Shown: positions 17,052-26,285 of the stretch, one piece after another | Layout of the letters: each line of letters opens with the position of its first letter | How positions within the stretch are numbered: position 1 is the first letter of the stretch | From: CAZOZZ01 sp965262425 | Lineage (GTDB): Bacteria; Acidobacteriota; Terriglobia; 20CM-2-55-15 | Reading direction: 5' to 3' | Length of the DNA stretch: 64,000 nt | Assembly (NCBI GenBank): GCA_965262425.1 | Contig: OZ253536.1 | Location: 1,364,001 to 1,428,000, forward strand | The notes under the pieces: generated by a model | Database searches by the model: none | Told to the model about the DNA's origin: nothing | Seen by the model: only the letters and a program-made list of their open reading frames with translations | Program-made: the position numbers and the translations under genes

Positions 17052-18801
17052 CCCGCATTTCTCATGAATGGTGCCCAAGACTGCATTTAGGAGAAGGAAA
17101 AGGCGTCGGAAGCTGGTTGGCGGGAGCAAAGATGCCGACTGAGCTGAGAAAGTGGGCCTGGATGACGGGTGTTGCAAGGAATGGTGAGGTGAAATCGGAT
17201 TACAGAGACAGCTATCCCGACCAAAGACGGGAAGGTTGGGATGTCTGAGAAGAAGTGATTAACAGCGCAGAGGGATTTGTTGAAGGTTCGCGTAAATCTG
17301 AGCGAACACCGTAGCGTAGGGGTAGCCTCCAGCCATCCGAATCCAGACTCGACGCACCGTGACATGGATCTGGGCTGCGATCTTGAGCAGCTTCAGGCGA
17401 ATCGTGGTGCACTGCGCCCGCGCGAATTCGGTACCCTGCAAGCCGAGCCGTCGCAAGGCCTGCATCAGCATGTACGCCACCGATGAAAGGTAGAGTCGGA
17501 GTTGATTGGCGCGCATGGTGGCCGTGCTGGTCCGATCGGCGAACAATCCGAGTTGTTGCTCTTTGATCCGGTTTTCCATGTCTCCCCGTGCACAGTAGGT
17601 CTGTTCATAGATGTGCCTTGGGGATGTTCGTCCTTTCGGTAACGAGGTAACGATAAACCGGGGATTGGCGCCCTTGGCCAGATGTTCGGCCTTACCAATG
17701 ATGCGTCGCTCACGAGTCCAGCTGTCTCGGGTCTGATACAGAAACGTCTTAAAGACGCGCGCCGGCTTTCCGGTCCTGTCGAACCGCTTTTTTGCCGTCG
17801 CCATCGGAGTTTCAATCGCGGCTAGCAGCCGATTGTTCTTCGCCAGTCCGATCACGTAATCGACACGGTGTTGGGCCTCGCACCAGGTCAGGATCTCATC
17901 GCGGCAGAAACCCGAGTCCCCCCGAATCACGATCTGGACTCTGGGCCACTTCTGCCGAATCTGTCCCACGATCCGTTCCAGTTCCTCTACCGATCCGTCC
18001 GCACCATCGATGTCGGAGCGTCGTAGCCGGGAACACAACACGAACTCCCCACAGAAAATATAAAGCGGCAGATAACAATGGTGCCTGTAGTAGCCGTGAA
18101 AGAAGCGACCCTCCTGATTCCCGTGTATCAGATCGTCGGTCGCATCCAGATCCAGAATGATCTGCCGCGGTGCCCGCCGATGGGCCTGGAGGAACACGTC
18201 CACCATCAGCCGATCTATCGCCGCTTCGTCCCGGCCGATCTTCTTGGTCGGGTGCTTTGCCGCACCCTCGGTCGACAGTTCCAGTCGGTTCAACGTGCTC
18301 TTGCCCGCCAGGGCCTTACCTCGATCTCGAGCTTGTTTCCGTGTCCGGCCCTTCGGATCGGTCTCACCCACCATCACCGCCAGCACCGGATCCGATCGGA
18401 GTTGATCGTGGTCGTTCAGATCTTCATAGCCCAAACACAATCCGTACACCCGTTGCGACACCAGTTGTTCGATCCCGTGTTCCACAAATCGCGGGTCCCG
18501 ATAATCCCGGAAACATTCGGCAAACTGTTTCAGGATCCCGGTCCGTTTTTCCGTTTCTCGTAGCAGCAAACCGCCCGCGTCCGTGCTGATGTCTCCCCCG
18601 TCGAATTGCCCCCGGACTTCCCGTGTACCTAATGCGTGATATTGAATCGTTTCTGTTTTACACTCTGTCATGACAAAGGCCGCCTCCGTCTTGGCTTGAA
18701 AGTTTCTATTCAAAACCTTCTATGCCAGACAGGGCGGCCTTTTTCGGTCCTTTCCCTTCTTACTCGTTTCGATTTATTTCAAATCTCTTGAGAAATGCGG
18801 G
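17052..18801 (-). mobile_element. IS1380-type insertion sequence, copy 1 (1750 bp)
   Basis: The ends are inverted repeats starting CCCGCATTTCTCA, and the target CTAG is duplicated (17048-17051 and 18802-18805). One transposase gene is on the minus strand. A near-identical copy lies at 36888-38638. Interrupts the TonB receptor. Confidence 0.92.
17259..18713 (-). CDS. IS1380-family transposase
   Basis: A 484-aa DDE transposase with intact frame. It has the N-terminal block GDISTDAGGLLLRETEKRTG, a first aspartate region IILDLDATDDLIHGNQEG, the second in VIRGDSGFCRDEIL, and the acidic residue near GDMENRIKEQQLGL. It differs at scattered residues from the copy at 36977. Confidence 0.93.
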   Translation of the reverse strand: MNRNFQAKTEAAFVMTECKTETIQYHALGTREVRGQFDGGDISTDAGGLLLRETEKRTGILKQFAECFRDYRDPRFVEHGIEQLVSQRVYGLCLGYEDLNDHDQLRSDPVLAVMVGETDPKGRTRKQARDRGKALAGKSTLNRLELSTEGAAKHPTKKIGRDEAAIDRLMVDVFLQAHRRAPRQIILDLDATDDLIHGNQEGRFFHGYYRHHCYLPLYIFCGEFVLCSRLRRSDIDGADGSVEELERIVGQIRQKWPRVQIVIRGDSGFCRDEILTWCEAQHRVDYVIGLAKNNRLLAAIETPMATAKKRFDRTGKPARVFKTFLYQTRDSWTRERRIIGKAEHLAKGANPRFIVTSLPKGRTSPRHIYEQTYCARGDMENRIKEQQLGLFADRTSTATMRANQLRLYLSSVAYMLMQALRRLGLQGTEFARAQCTTIRLKLLKIAAQIHVTVRRVWIRMAGGYPYATVFAQIYANLQQIPLRC

Positions 18802-18940
18802 CTAGCAGTTCCTCGAGGCTAAGACCGGAAAGCTCGACTGGAGACTCTTCTTGCGATTCACCGCTCTGGGGCCAGGCAAGGGTCGAGCACCCAGCCAACA
18901 AAATGACGGCGAGCGCTCGTCTGATCCTCATCACGTACAT

Positions 18941-19469
18941 AGTTGAATACCTCCGAAATTCGTTCTACCTGTTGCTCCGTGGCGAGAAAGTGCAATTGAG
19001 ATTCCATACCAGTACAGGTCCGTCGCCTCTCCGTGACTGCTTCATTCACTCGGAACGGATCGGCCCAGTAGAAGAGGGATCGTCAGGGGGCCGAGGCGGG
19101 AACGAAATCTTATTAACCGTCTTATTTTCAATTAGATATGCGACGGTTCCGGATTTCTATTGCCGGCTCGCTGTTCACGATGCCGGGCCGGACTTGGTTA
19201 GGTCGTTGGAATACCGGCGGTTTCCGTGGCCACAGCCGGCATGGAGTCAAGACGCTGACGTTTTCACGAACCTCCAGTCAAACCATCGCCCTCTGGACCT
19301 ACGGTGTCTCTTGGAGTGAAACCAGGCCCTACGCACGGACTGCCAATGTAAATCGGAGCTGTTTAATCCCAAACGTCCTAAGAACTTAGGCAATCCGGCC
19401 TAAAGTTCAGGAAGTGTCGGCCGATACATTAAGGTGGAGATCGAAATCCGATGACAAGGGGCTACACAA
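18941..19469. other. Intergenic region, no feature recognised
   Basis: About 530 bases between the divergent receptor and decarboxylase genes. Long frames cross it, but their composition is not gene-like. It should contain promoters for both neighbours. No tRNA, repeat or terminator was recognised. Confidence 0.4.
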
Positions 19470-20998
19470 ATGTCTGATGTGAGCACAGTCGACGTGACGC
19501 CGGAGATAGTCGACATACAAGAAGCAATCGGCGCAGTGGAAGGGTGCCTCGAATCGGAGGCGACACCCGAGGGAAACCGAACACCCGGTGACAGCGCAAT
19601 CTACACCATGCCGCTGACGGCAGCTTTGCTGGACGTCGCCGCTGGCGGAATTTCGTTCGCTACCCCCGGACACCGCGGCGGGCGCAGCTTTCGATTGAGG
19701 AAATGATGACCCCATCCCAGGAACGGATCTTCCGTGAGGGCTGGCAGCGCCTTCAGGGGGCCCTTCAGCTGGACCACAGCGTCTCGGTTGCCCATCTGGG
19801 TAGTCTCTTTACGCGGCACGGCGACAAACCGCTGCAGCAGCTCAAACGTCAACTGGCTGACGCGTATGACGTTGCCTGGAGCTTCCCTTCCACGCAGGGG
19901 ACAACCACTCTGAACACGCTGGCGCTGCTGAGCGCCTGCCCTGCGGGTGGCCGTGTCCTCGTCAATCGTGATGCTCACACGTCAGCTACTGCCGCGATGG
20001 TTCAGGGTGGCCTGCAGCCGGTCTACCTTGTGCCCGAGTACGACTCCGATCTCGGCCTTTCTTTGGGTCCGACTTTGGCCGGTTTTAAAGAGGTACTCCA
20101 CCGAGAGCAAGTCGACTGTGTTTTCCTGACGTCACCCAACTACTTCGGTATCGTAGGTGAACTTGCCGAAATCATCTCATTCGCTCACGCGCAGGGACTT
20201 CCTGTCGTTGTTGATGCCGCGCATGCCCCTCATTTTCACTTCTGCAAGTCACTACCCGAAGGAGCCGAAGACATGGGTGCGGACCTTGTTACGCAGTCCA
20301 CTCATAAAGTGGCGAGCGCGCTTTCTCAAGGGAGCCTTCTCCTTGTGGGAAACGAAGAGTTCATCGATTCGCTTTATGAGCAGGTTAACGAACTAGGACT
20401 TGTGAGCACGTCTTTCTCCTACCCCATCCTGGCCTCGATCGAACTCGGTGTGCTGCAGCTCGTCGAGGAAGGAGAAACGATCTGGAGCGACACCATCGAA
20501 CGAGCCGAAGCGTTTCGAGAAGCATCCCGAAGTTTGTGGGGAGTGACCTGCTTTGGTCATGATCAGACGTGGAAGCCTGGCTTTGAGGACTTCGACTCGA
20601 GCCGAATCACCCTGAATGTTTCCGGAACTGGACTCACGGGCTTCGAGTTTGAGAGGCGGCTTAATCTACGACGAATCTACCCTGAAATGGCTTCGCTCCA
20701 AAACATTCTTTTCCTTCTCACTCCGGGAACCACTGAGAGGGACCTCGATACGCTCCTTCGCGCTCTCAGGGATATAACCGAGGGGAGCCCGCACAACAAG
20801 CAGCGCGTGGTCGCACCACCACCGCCTGACCTTCCCAAGATGGCAGTAGTCCCGCGCGTAGGGAAGTTCTCAGCCAAGCAGCCTGTCCCTCTCAAGGAGG
20901 CGGTTGGGAAGATCTCAGGTGAGAGCGTAGCCACCTTGAGGGGCTCCCCATTCTTCGGACAGAAAATCCCGGATCTTAAGGTGGATCGCTGCCGTTGA
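19470..20998 (+). pseudogene. Orn/Lys/Arg-type PLP decarboxylase, frameshifted and 3'-truncated
   Basis: A fold-type I PLP enzyme of the basic amino-acid decarboxylase family. The 5' frame (from 19470) has the hallmark SFATPGHRGGRSF, then stops at 19706. The rest continues one frame over from SIEEMMTPSQERIF, through the substrate/PLP region STQGTTTLN, VVVDAAHAPHFHF and the Schiff-base lysine in VTQSTHKVASALSQGS. One T more in the T run at 19689-19691 would restore the frame. The 3' end is cut by an IS3 element at 20937 after GKISGESVAT, where the family normally has E-x-V-A-x-Y-P-P-G-I-P; that tail is not found on the other side. The substrate cannot be told. Confidence 0.8.
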
Positions 20999-21216
20999 AA
21001 TGGGTTGATGTTTTACCCGTCGCCGATCCTGTGGGAACTGTGAAAAAGCCGAGTCTCCGAGGCTGTTTTCAAGCCGTTGTGGAAATCCTTTTTGAGGATT
21101 TCCATCAGCGGCGGCAGTTTCCACAGGCTGCAGCTTTCTTTCTTTTTTGGTTCTCTTTTCTTTCTTTTCGCCTCCGATAAACACTTCCAGAGAAAAGATC
21201 GCGCCAGGATCGCCTG

Positions 21217-22137
21217 TCAACGGCGTTCGCCGTCTGGGGCAACCTGGAGTATGGCTGCTTTCTTGACCGATGCCGTACTCCTCGTACTTTGAAAGTACAT
21301 CGCCTCGGGTGTCTGATAGTCGAATACCTGATGACCGCGTTCCTGATTGTAAAATCTGAAATAGACAGTCAGGTTCGAGACCGCCTCGGGAACGCTCATG
21401 TAGTCCTTCAGCTACACTTCCTCGTACTTCACCGTTCGCCATAGACGTTCGACGAAAATGTTGTCCAGGAACCGGCCCCGGCCGTCCATGCTGATCCGGA
21501 TGCCCTCGCCTTCGAGTCGGCTCGTAAACGCATCGCTGGTGAACTGAGAACCCTGATCCGAGTTGAAGATCTCCGGTTGCGCATGCCTCAGGGCCCAGTC
21601 CAATGCCGACACGCAGAAAGCGCTGTCCATCGATACTGAAACCTCCCAGGCCAGCACATACCGGCTGTACCAGTCCATGATCGCCACCAGATAGATAAAC
21701 CCCTGCCGCAGACGGATATACGTGATATCGGTGGCCCACACCATGTCTGGGCGATCGATCCTCAGCCCCCGTAGCTGGTACGGATAGATCCGATGTCCCG
21801 GTGCCGGCGTCGACAACCGCGGTTTGGGATAGATCGCTTCCAGTCCCATCTGCCGCATGAGCCGTCGTACTCGTTTCGCATTGACCCGGTGACCTTGATT
21901 CTCCAGCCAGTGAGTCATCCGCCGCACGCCGTAGAACGGCGTCCGTGTGTACTGCTCGTCCAACAGACGCATCAACTCCAGGTTCTCGGCGCTCTCGCCA
22001 ACAGGCGTGTAGTAGAGTCCCGACCGGGACACTCCCGCCAACCGGCACTGCTCGGTGATGCTCAGTTTCTTGTCGCTTGATTCGATCCATGGCCGTCGTT
22101 GTCCTAACGTGAAAGTCCGGACTTTTTTTTCAACCAA
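21217..22137 (-). pseudogene. IS3-family transposase OrfB with an in-frame stop
   Basis: The integrase-core protein of an IS3 element. It has the HTH-21-type segment FYGVRRMTHWLENQGHRVN, the first DDE aspartate in MVWATDITYI, the second in FNSDQGSQFTS, and a glutamate block near FVERLWRTVKYEEV. There a TAG at 21412 interrupts the frame; reading through it gives LKDYMSVPEAVSNLTVYFRFYNQERGHQ, the normal IS3 C-terminus. One base change (TAC to TAG) explains it. The copy is probably dead. Confidence 0.87.
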
Positions 22138-22397
22138 TCCACCTCGACGTGCAACTTTCCGATCTCTTGGTAAAGTTCGGTCCGGACTTCTTCATCGGCT
22201 TCCATCGATTGTGTCTTCCCGTTCGAGAAGATCTCCGATGCGCCATCGAGCAACTGCTTCTTCCACTTTGTCACCATATTCGGGTGGACCCCGTAGTTGG
22301 AGGCGATCTCCTGGATCGTTCGCTGTCCCTTCACCGCCTCCACCGCGATCTTCGCCTTCAGATCGGCGCTGTACTGCTTCCTCTGTCTCTTCTTCAT
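22104..22397 (-). CDS. IS3-family OrfA
   Basis: A 97-aa helix-turn-helix protein: QYSADLKAKIAVEAVKG, then the recognition helix NYGVHPNMVTKWKKQLL, and a C-terminal leucine-zipper-like stretch. It overlaps orfB by about 35 bases, where IS3 elements make the OrfAB fusion by programmed -1 frameshifting. An A-rich slippery run lies in the overlap (rc of ctttttttt near 22120). Confidence 0.9.
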   Translation of the reverse strand: MKKRQRKQYSADLKAKIAVEAVKGQRTIQEIASNYGVHPNMVTKWKKQLLDGASEIFSNGKTQSMEADEEVRTELYQEIGKLHVEVDWLKKKSGLSR

Positions 22398-22461
22398 CTG
22401 CCTCTCCCGAGGCAGCGATTTTACACCTTAGCGACCTGTCCGAATTTTGGGGAGCACCTCA

Positions 22462-22717
22462 ACGGTACCGGACTTGGGGGAGCGACGACGAGACCAATGC
22501 TTCGACATTGTGAGGAGGAGCGACGCCAAAGACGGTGCCGTTCCGCCCGAACCCGTAGGGCCGATGGAGGTTGCCCCTCATGAACGCCCAACACCGTCGA
22601 AAGCTCACACACACCACACGGTGGATTTCAGCCATCAGTCCGCTCGCAACCTCCTTCGGAGATAGTAACGTTATCTCTGGCGGGGACCACTAGCACCGGC
22701 TGCAAAACACGAAAACC
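22462..22717. other. Unassigned gap
   Basis: About 255 bases. A short inverted repeat with GAGATA/TATCTC arms lies near 22660-22680. The string GGGGACCACTAGCA (about 22683-22696) equals the right end plus flank of the IS630 copies, perhaps a relic. No gene recognised. Confidence 0.35.
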
Positions 22718-23591
22718 TCAGAAAGTCAGAATGAGCGAGAAGCCCCGCCAAATTGTGTCGGCAAAGGTAGCCCCGGTCGGACGAGCAGGTTTCCTGTTGT
22801 CCTGAAACTGGCTCCTTCGGATCTGGTCACCGATCAGCGCGCTGTAGGTAACGAACCCGCTGAACGACCAGTTATCATTGAAGGTTATCGGAAGGCTCAA
22901 CGTGAAACTTGCATCATGCGGTCCCGATTCATCGATCCCGTAGTTGAACTGTGTAAAGCCCTTGTTGACAAACCCGATCGAGCCGGACAAGTCGATCCCG
23001 GGGAAATTGCGGTGGCCAGACGAGATGCGCTGTTCTGCCTCGATGAGCACATAGACTCCTGGATCACCCCCCCCCGACCATTGCCTCGTCAACATCAACG
23101 TACACGGTGGCACTGGGAGCCAATGGTGCGGAATCAAAACCGATGGCCCCAAACAGTTCAGTTGTCGACGCCACGGACGACGAGCGTGGGGGGGACGTGT
23201 AGAAGAGGCTTCCGAAATCGAAGGAGACGTGCTCGAAGGAGTGCCCGAAGGAAAGGGTATAATCGACTTCGCTGAACTGACCCTTTAGACCGTCGTTGGT
23301 GCCCCCCGGCGTAGCGAGAGGGTTTTCTGGAATCAACAAACCGGGGCCTTCGTTCACCGCGGTCATGTCCATGCTCCCCCAGGCGTTGAACGAAAAACCT
23401 CCTACACCCAGCGTCATGGAAGGATGGAAACTCCAATCGTTCGTCAATCTCTGGCCTCGCCAGACGAACCTGCTGACTACGACAGCTTCTCCCGAAGCCG
23501 AGAAGGCGTGATCTTGAGCCATCGAAGCCCCCAGAAGACATCCCATTGACACGAGATAACCCAGGGAACGGGTTACGATCTTGGTCTTCAT
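22718..23591 (-). pseudogene. Outer-membrane beta-barrel protein with a G9 frameshift
   Basis: Starts at the ATG at 23591 (GGAAATCGA upstream) with a signal peptide ending near ASMAQDHA. The body is made of alternating strands (VVVSRFVWRGQRLTNDWSF, FSFNAWGSMDMTAV, VDYTLSFGHSFEHVSFDFG), like TorF-type putative porins, and ends with the typical aromatic residue (GFSLILTF). The frame closes at 23064, directly after a run of nine G (minus strand, 23067-23075). With eight G it would continue as GGGDPGVYVLIEAEQRISSG to the end at 22718. A tract of this length is prone to slippage, so the gene could be phase-variable, or the run may be miscounted. Confidence 0.72.
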
Positions 23592-23916
23592 TCGATTTCC
23601 TTCGGGCCCGCCTGCCGGCCTGAGGTCAAGAGCCACCTGTTGTCCTGACGACGATCGGACTTTCCCCACATTCGTTGTGACCCATCACCTGGAGAGTCTG
23701 CCAGATTGTTCCTGATTCGAAAAGGCCACCAATGATTAGCCAGCCATTTCGGAAGTCAGGGAGGGCGGAGTGTATGGAAGGGGCTCTGGAAGGGAAAAGG
23801 TTGGCGAGGGAGACGAATTTGAAGTGCGGCTTATTTCGAGCGACAGGTAACCGTAGCGGGTCCAGCCCGGTGATTTGGGTCAGGCAGGCGCGTGGAGACC
23901 GGGGAATCGAGGCGGT

Positions 23917-25109
23917 TCAGCTGGAGTCGGCTGGGGTTGGAGCAGGCAGAGCGAGGCGAAGCAAACGAAGGAGCTCGATGGAGGTACGGGGGTGATGGCG
24001 CCCCCGATGCAAATGGCGCAATCGATACAGACGTTCGATCGTGAGGGCCAGGATTATGAGGAGCCAGTGCAGAAGTAAGCTGTTGGCGTGGTGATGGGGG
24101 ATGTGGGCCATCCCATAACGATTCTTGGCATCGTTGAAACCTTGGTTTTCGACTTCCCAACGACTCTTGGCCATGCGAAATAAAGTGGGCGCTCCCACTT
24201 GGTTCATCGAGAAATTGGTCAGCCAGTAGGCTTCGACCACCGATCCATTGGGTTTCTCTTGCCGGTAGCGGATCACGCGCACGGTCGACCAGTTCAGTCG
24301 GTCCCAGGGATCGAAGTCGTCCGCGTCCCAGATTTCCACCCGATCGGCTCCATCCTTGAAGACCCGGGACGGCGGCCGACAAGCGAACCGACTTTTGGCG
24401 GCGTTGAACAAGCTCGGAAGATTGGCTTTGAGCCGGACGATGGTCTTCAATCCCAACTCGTCGGCCAGGTGCAGGAACGGCGCGGCCGCATATCCGCCAT
24501 CGACAACAACATAATCGGCAAACCGCGGCCCCAACTGCCCCACTACCCGACGTAGCAGTCGTTTACCCCCGGCCCATTCGCTATCCCCACTGCCGTAGGG
24601 TTCCACATCGACCGGTAGAGTCAGCCCGGTACCCACGATGGTGGCCATCACGACGTGGTGCAAGTAGGTGGTCACCTCCCCCTCGGCGTTGCGGTGGGGA
24701 CGACACCAACGACACCCAGCCTCACGGACACGCCCCACGGTCGTCCCGTCCAGCGCCAGGCCGATGAAGCGGCAATCGTCGAACGCTTTATTGCGCTTGG
24801 CCTGCTTGATGGCGGTGATCAAAGCGCCGCGCGAGAATTCCGGATCCAGCTTCTCGGTGAAATAGCCCAGCGTGTCGTCGCTAAAGCGGCGTCCGATTCC
24901 CAAGGCCCTACACGCCGAGGATCGTGCGAGCGACTCGATGGCCAGGAGCTCGACTCCCGTAGCAGATACCCGATCACTAGAGACCAGATCAGATGCCCGC
25001 TTCCGATCTGCGGTCGCACCCGTCCATCTCCGGGTTGATTCAAATACCCCTTCAGCCGCAAACACTTTCGCGCATACCGTCGAATCCCTCCGGCCGACGG
25101 ACCTCTCAC
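23917..25109 (-). pseudogene. DDE transposase, frameshifted near its N-terminus
   Basis: The frame from 25109 reads KCLRLKGYLNQPGDGRVRPQ and IWSLVIGYLLRESS, then fails near 24955. One base over it continues LAIESLARSSACRALGIGRR and the DDE core: LALDGTTVGRV, then YVVVDGGYAAAPFL, then RWEVENQGFNDAKNRYGMAH. The last block is the YREK-like region of IS4-like transposases. One inserted base (giving SFLAIESL) restores the frame. Its start overlaps the DUF6788-type gene. Confidence 0.75.
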
Positions 25110-25492
25110 CGTCGCTTCCGCTTCTCACGTTGTTGCTGGCGCTCCAACACCACCAACTTCGCGTTCGCTGTCAGCACCTCCCGGATCGCATCCTGAAACT
25201 CCCGTCCCGCTCCGACACGCTTCTGAATCTCCTCAACCATGGCGGCTGGAACGTGTTCGACATGCTTCTTCCCGTCCATCATGAATGTCCAGGACCAGGA
25301 TGGGTGGCCTTCACCCGACACACACCGGCACGTCGGCTTACCGCACCGGGTGTAACTAATCGACACCGAGCCAGGCAGCAAACCGTCGGGTATCTCATGG
25401 CGCTCGATCAGGCTGTACTTCCGCCTTCGCAGTCGCGAAGCAGCGGCTCCCTTTACCTGATTCAACTCAAGCCATATCTTTTTCTTCTTCAT
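25106..25492 (-). CDS. DUF6788-type IS accessory protein
   Basis: About 128 aa, basic, with the signature SISYTRCGKPTCRCVSGEGH (three cysteines around a C-x-C) followed by SWSWTFMMDGKKHVEHVP. Small proteins of this kind precede certain transposase genes; their role is unknown. The start is set at the methionine at 25492 (MKKKKIWLELNQ); an upstream one at 25513 is possible. It overlaps the transposase gene by four bases. Confidence 0.65.
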   Translation of the reverse strand: MKKKKIWLELNQVKGAAASRLRRRKYSLIERHEIPDGLLPGSVSISYTRCGKPTCRCVSGEGHPSWSWTFMMDGKKHVEHVPAAMVEEIQKRVGAGREFQDAIREVLTANAKLVVLERQQQREKRKRR

Positions 25493-25654
25493 CTGACGGT
25501 ATATATACCACAAGATACCGTCAACACCTCGCCAATTTCAACAATGCGAAAATAGAACTTGCTTAACAATGGGGTTGAATTCGACTCAAATGCCCACTGG
25601 CCGGGCCTCATTCAACATCGACCGACCTGCTCTTCCGAAACGGCTGATGATTAG

Positions 25655-25940
25655 CAGCCGTTTCGGAAGTCTGTAGGGTCGCGTTACGAGCGCCATGGGG
25701 CTAGCTGCAAGGCGCCACCACGACGGCGATGGTTCCCATCGAAGACGTCGATGCTCCCCATCGGACGTCTCGCCGCATCTGGCCCCATGCCGTCGTAACC
25801 CGTAGGGCGCAGGGGTCATCGGGCCTCAGGCTTTGTCGTTCGTCGGTCACGATGACAAAGCATCGCTCCGCTCCTCTCTTCTCTTCGCGCCTGACACCCG
25901 AATACCCCTGCGCGACCCTACAGACTTCCGCCACAGGCTG
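25655..25940. mobile_element. MITE with CTAG-type ends, copy A (286 bp)
   Basis: The right end, read inward, is CAGCCTGTGGCGGAAGTCTG, then TAGGGTCGCG. The left end is CAGCCGTTTCGGAAGTCTG, then the same TAGGGTCGCG. The flanks are ttag and ctag. Inside lies a strong stem CTTTGTC(A/G)T..GACAAAG. Related copies are at 46793 and 49454. No coding potential beyond spurious frames. Confidence 0.8.
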
Positions 25941-26285
25941 CTAGGCCCGTCGCGAAGTTCTCCATGTTCCCCCCTTCGCGTTGGGCATTCTGTTTTCGAC
26001 GATAACTCTTTTGATGTCCAATTGTGGTCCGTTTTCGCAGAGTCGGGTTGAATCGGGTCAAAGGATGTCGCCATCCTCGCTGCGTCACTTGCTGGCTACG
26101 ATCACTTCTGCCGCGCAGGCTCCCGGATCAATCTTTGCCATCTGAATCCGCCGCTCGGTTTCCGTGTCCAAAACAAGCTGAAGCGGGTGAGGTTGACCTG
26201 TTGTTGGTCGACTTTGACCTGTGAAAAGTCGGTACAGGCCTCGCGAGAAAACCTCTCCAGTACACCTATGATAGGCTGAAAGGTT
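25941..26285. promoter_or_regulatory. Region upstream of aspartokinase
   Basis: About 345 bases without a convincing gene. A short minus-strand frame ending in MAKIDPGACAAEVIVASK (stop at 26085) may be a gene relic. The gap must contain the aspartokinase promoter. I see no recognisable lysine riboswitch or leader peptide. Confidence 0.35.

Larger units (their letters stand above)
15153..18940 (-). pseudogene. TonB-dependent receptor, split by an IS1380-type element
   Basis: The protein starts at 18940, with GGAGG nine bases upstream, has a signal peptide, and reads into GLSLEELL. After the element it resumes with EVRIDSVYGASGHEQKVTEAP, so joining across one CTAG gives the classic receptor start 'LSLEELL..V.SV'. 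A plug domain follows (SSVTIVTADEIEKYGYRTL; LLLVDGHRLND; IEIIRGPSSSLYGSSAFFGVINVITK), then a beta-barrel ending in FRVKLTYTFPIEN. Such receptors import iron chelates, vitamins or sugars with TonB energy; the substrate cannot be told. The insertion lies about 40 residues from the start, so the signal peptide is separated from the rest and no export is expected. Confidence 0.9.
20937..22461 (-). mobile_element. IS3-family insertion sequence, about 1.5 kb
   Basis: Inverted ends TGAGGGGCTCCCCATTCTTC and TGAGGTGCTCCCCAAAATTC, both leading into TTCGGACAG-type sequence, enclose orfA and orfB. I could not find a matching target duplication, and the decarboxylase tail is missing on the right, so a deletion probably followed insertion. 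Confidence 0.8.
23740..25646 (-). mobile_element. Two-gene insertion sequence with a DUF6788-type accessory gene, 1907 bp
   Basis: Flanked by the 8-bp direct repeat atgattag (23732-23739 and 25647-25654). The ends begin CCAGCCATTTCGGAAG and CAGCCGTTTCGGAAG. It encodes a small cysteine-motif protein followed by a DDE transposase. Its right end abuts, across the 8-bp repeat, another element whose end is the same 15-bp sequence in inverse orientation. Confidence 0.8.

Noticed and set aside
18795..19319. A rightward 174-codon frame over the receptor 5' end
   Set aside because: It overlaps the signal peptide of the TonB receptor on the other strand, has no family features and starts inside an IS end.
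22683..22696. A remnant right end of IS630 (GGGGACCACTAGCA)
   Set aside because: Only about 14 bases match and no other IS630 sequence is next to it, so chance or convergence cannot be excluded.
25833..26051. Frames containing SFVGHDDKAS in MITEs A, B and C
   Set aside because: They are translations of the MITE stem region in various frames. They recur only because the DNA repeats.
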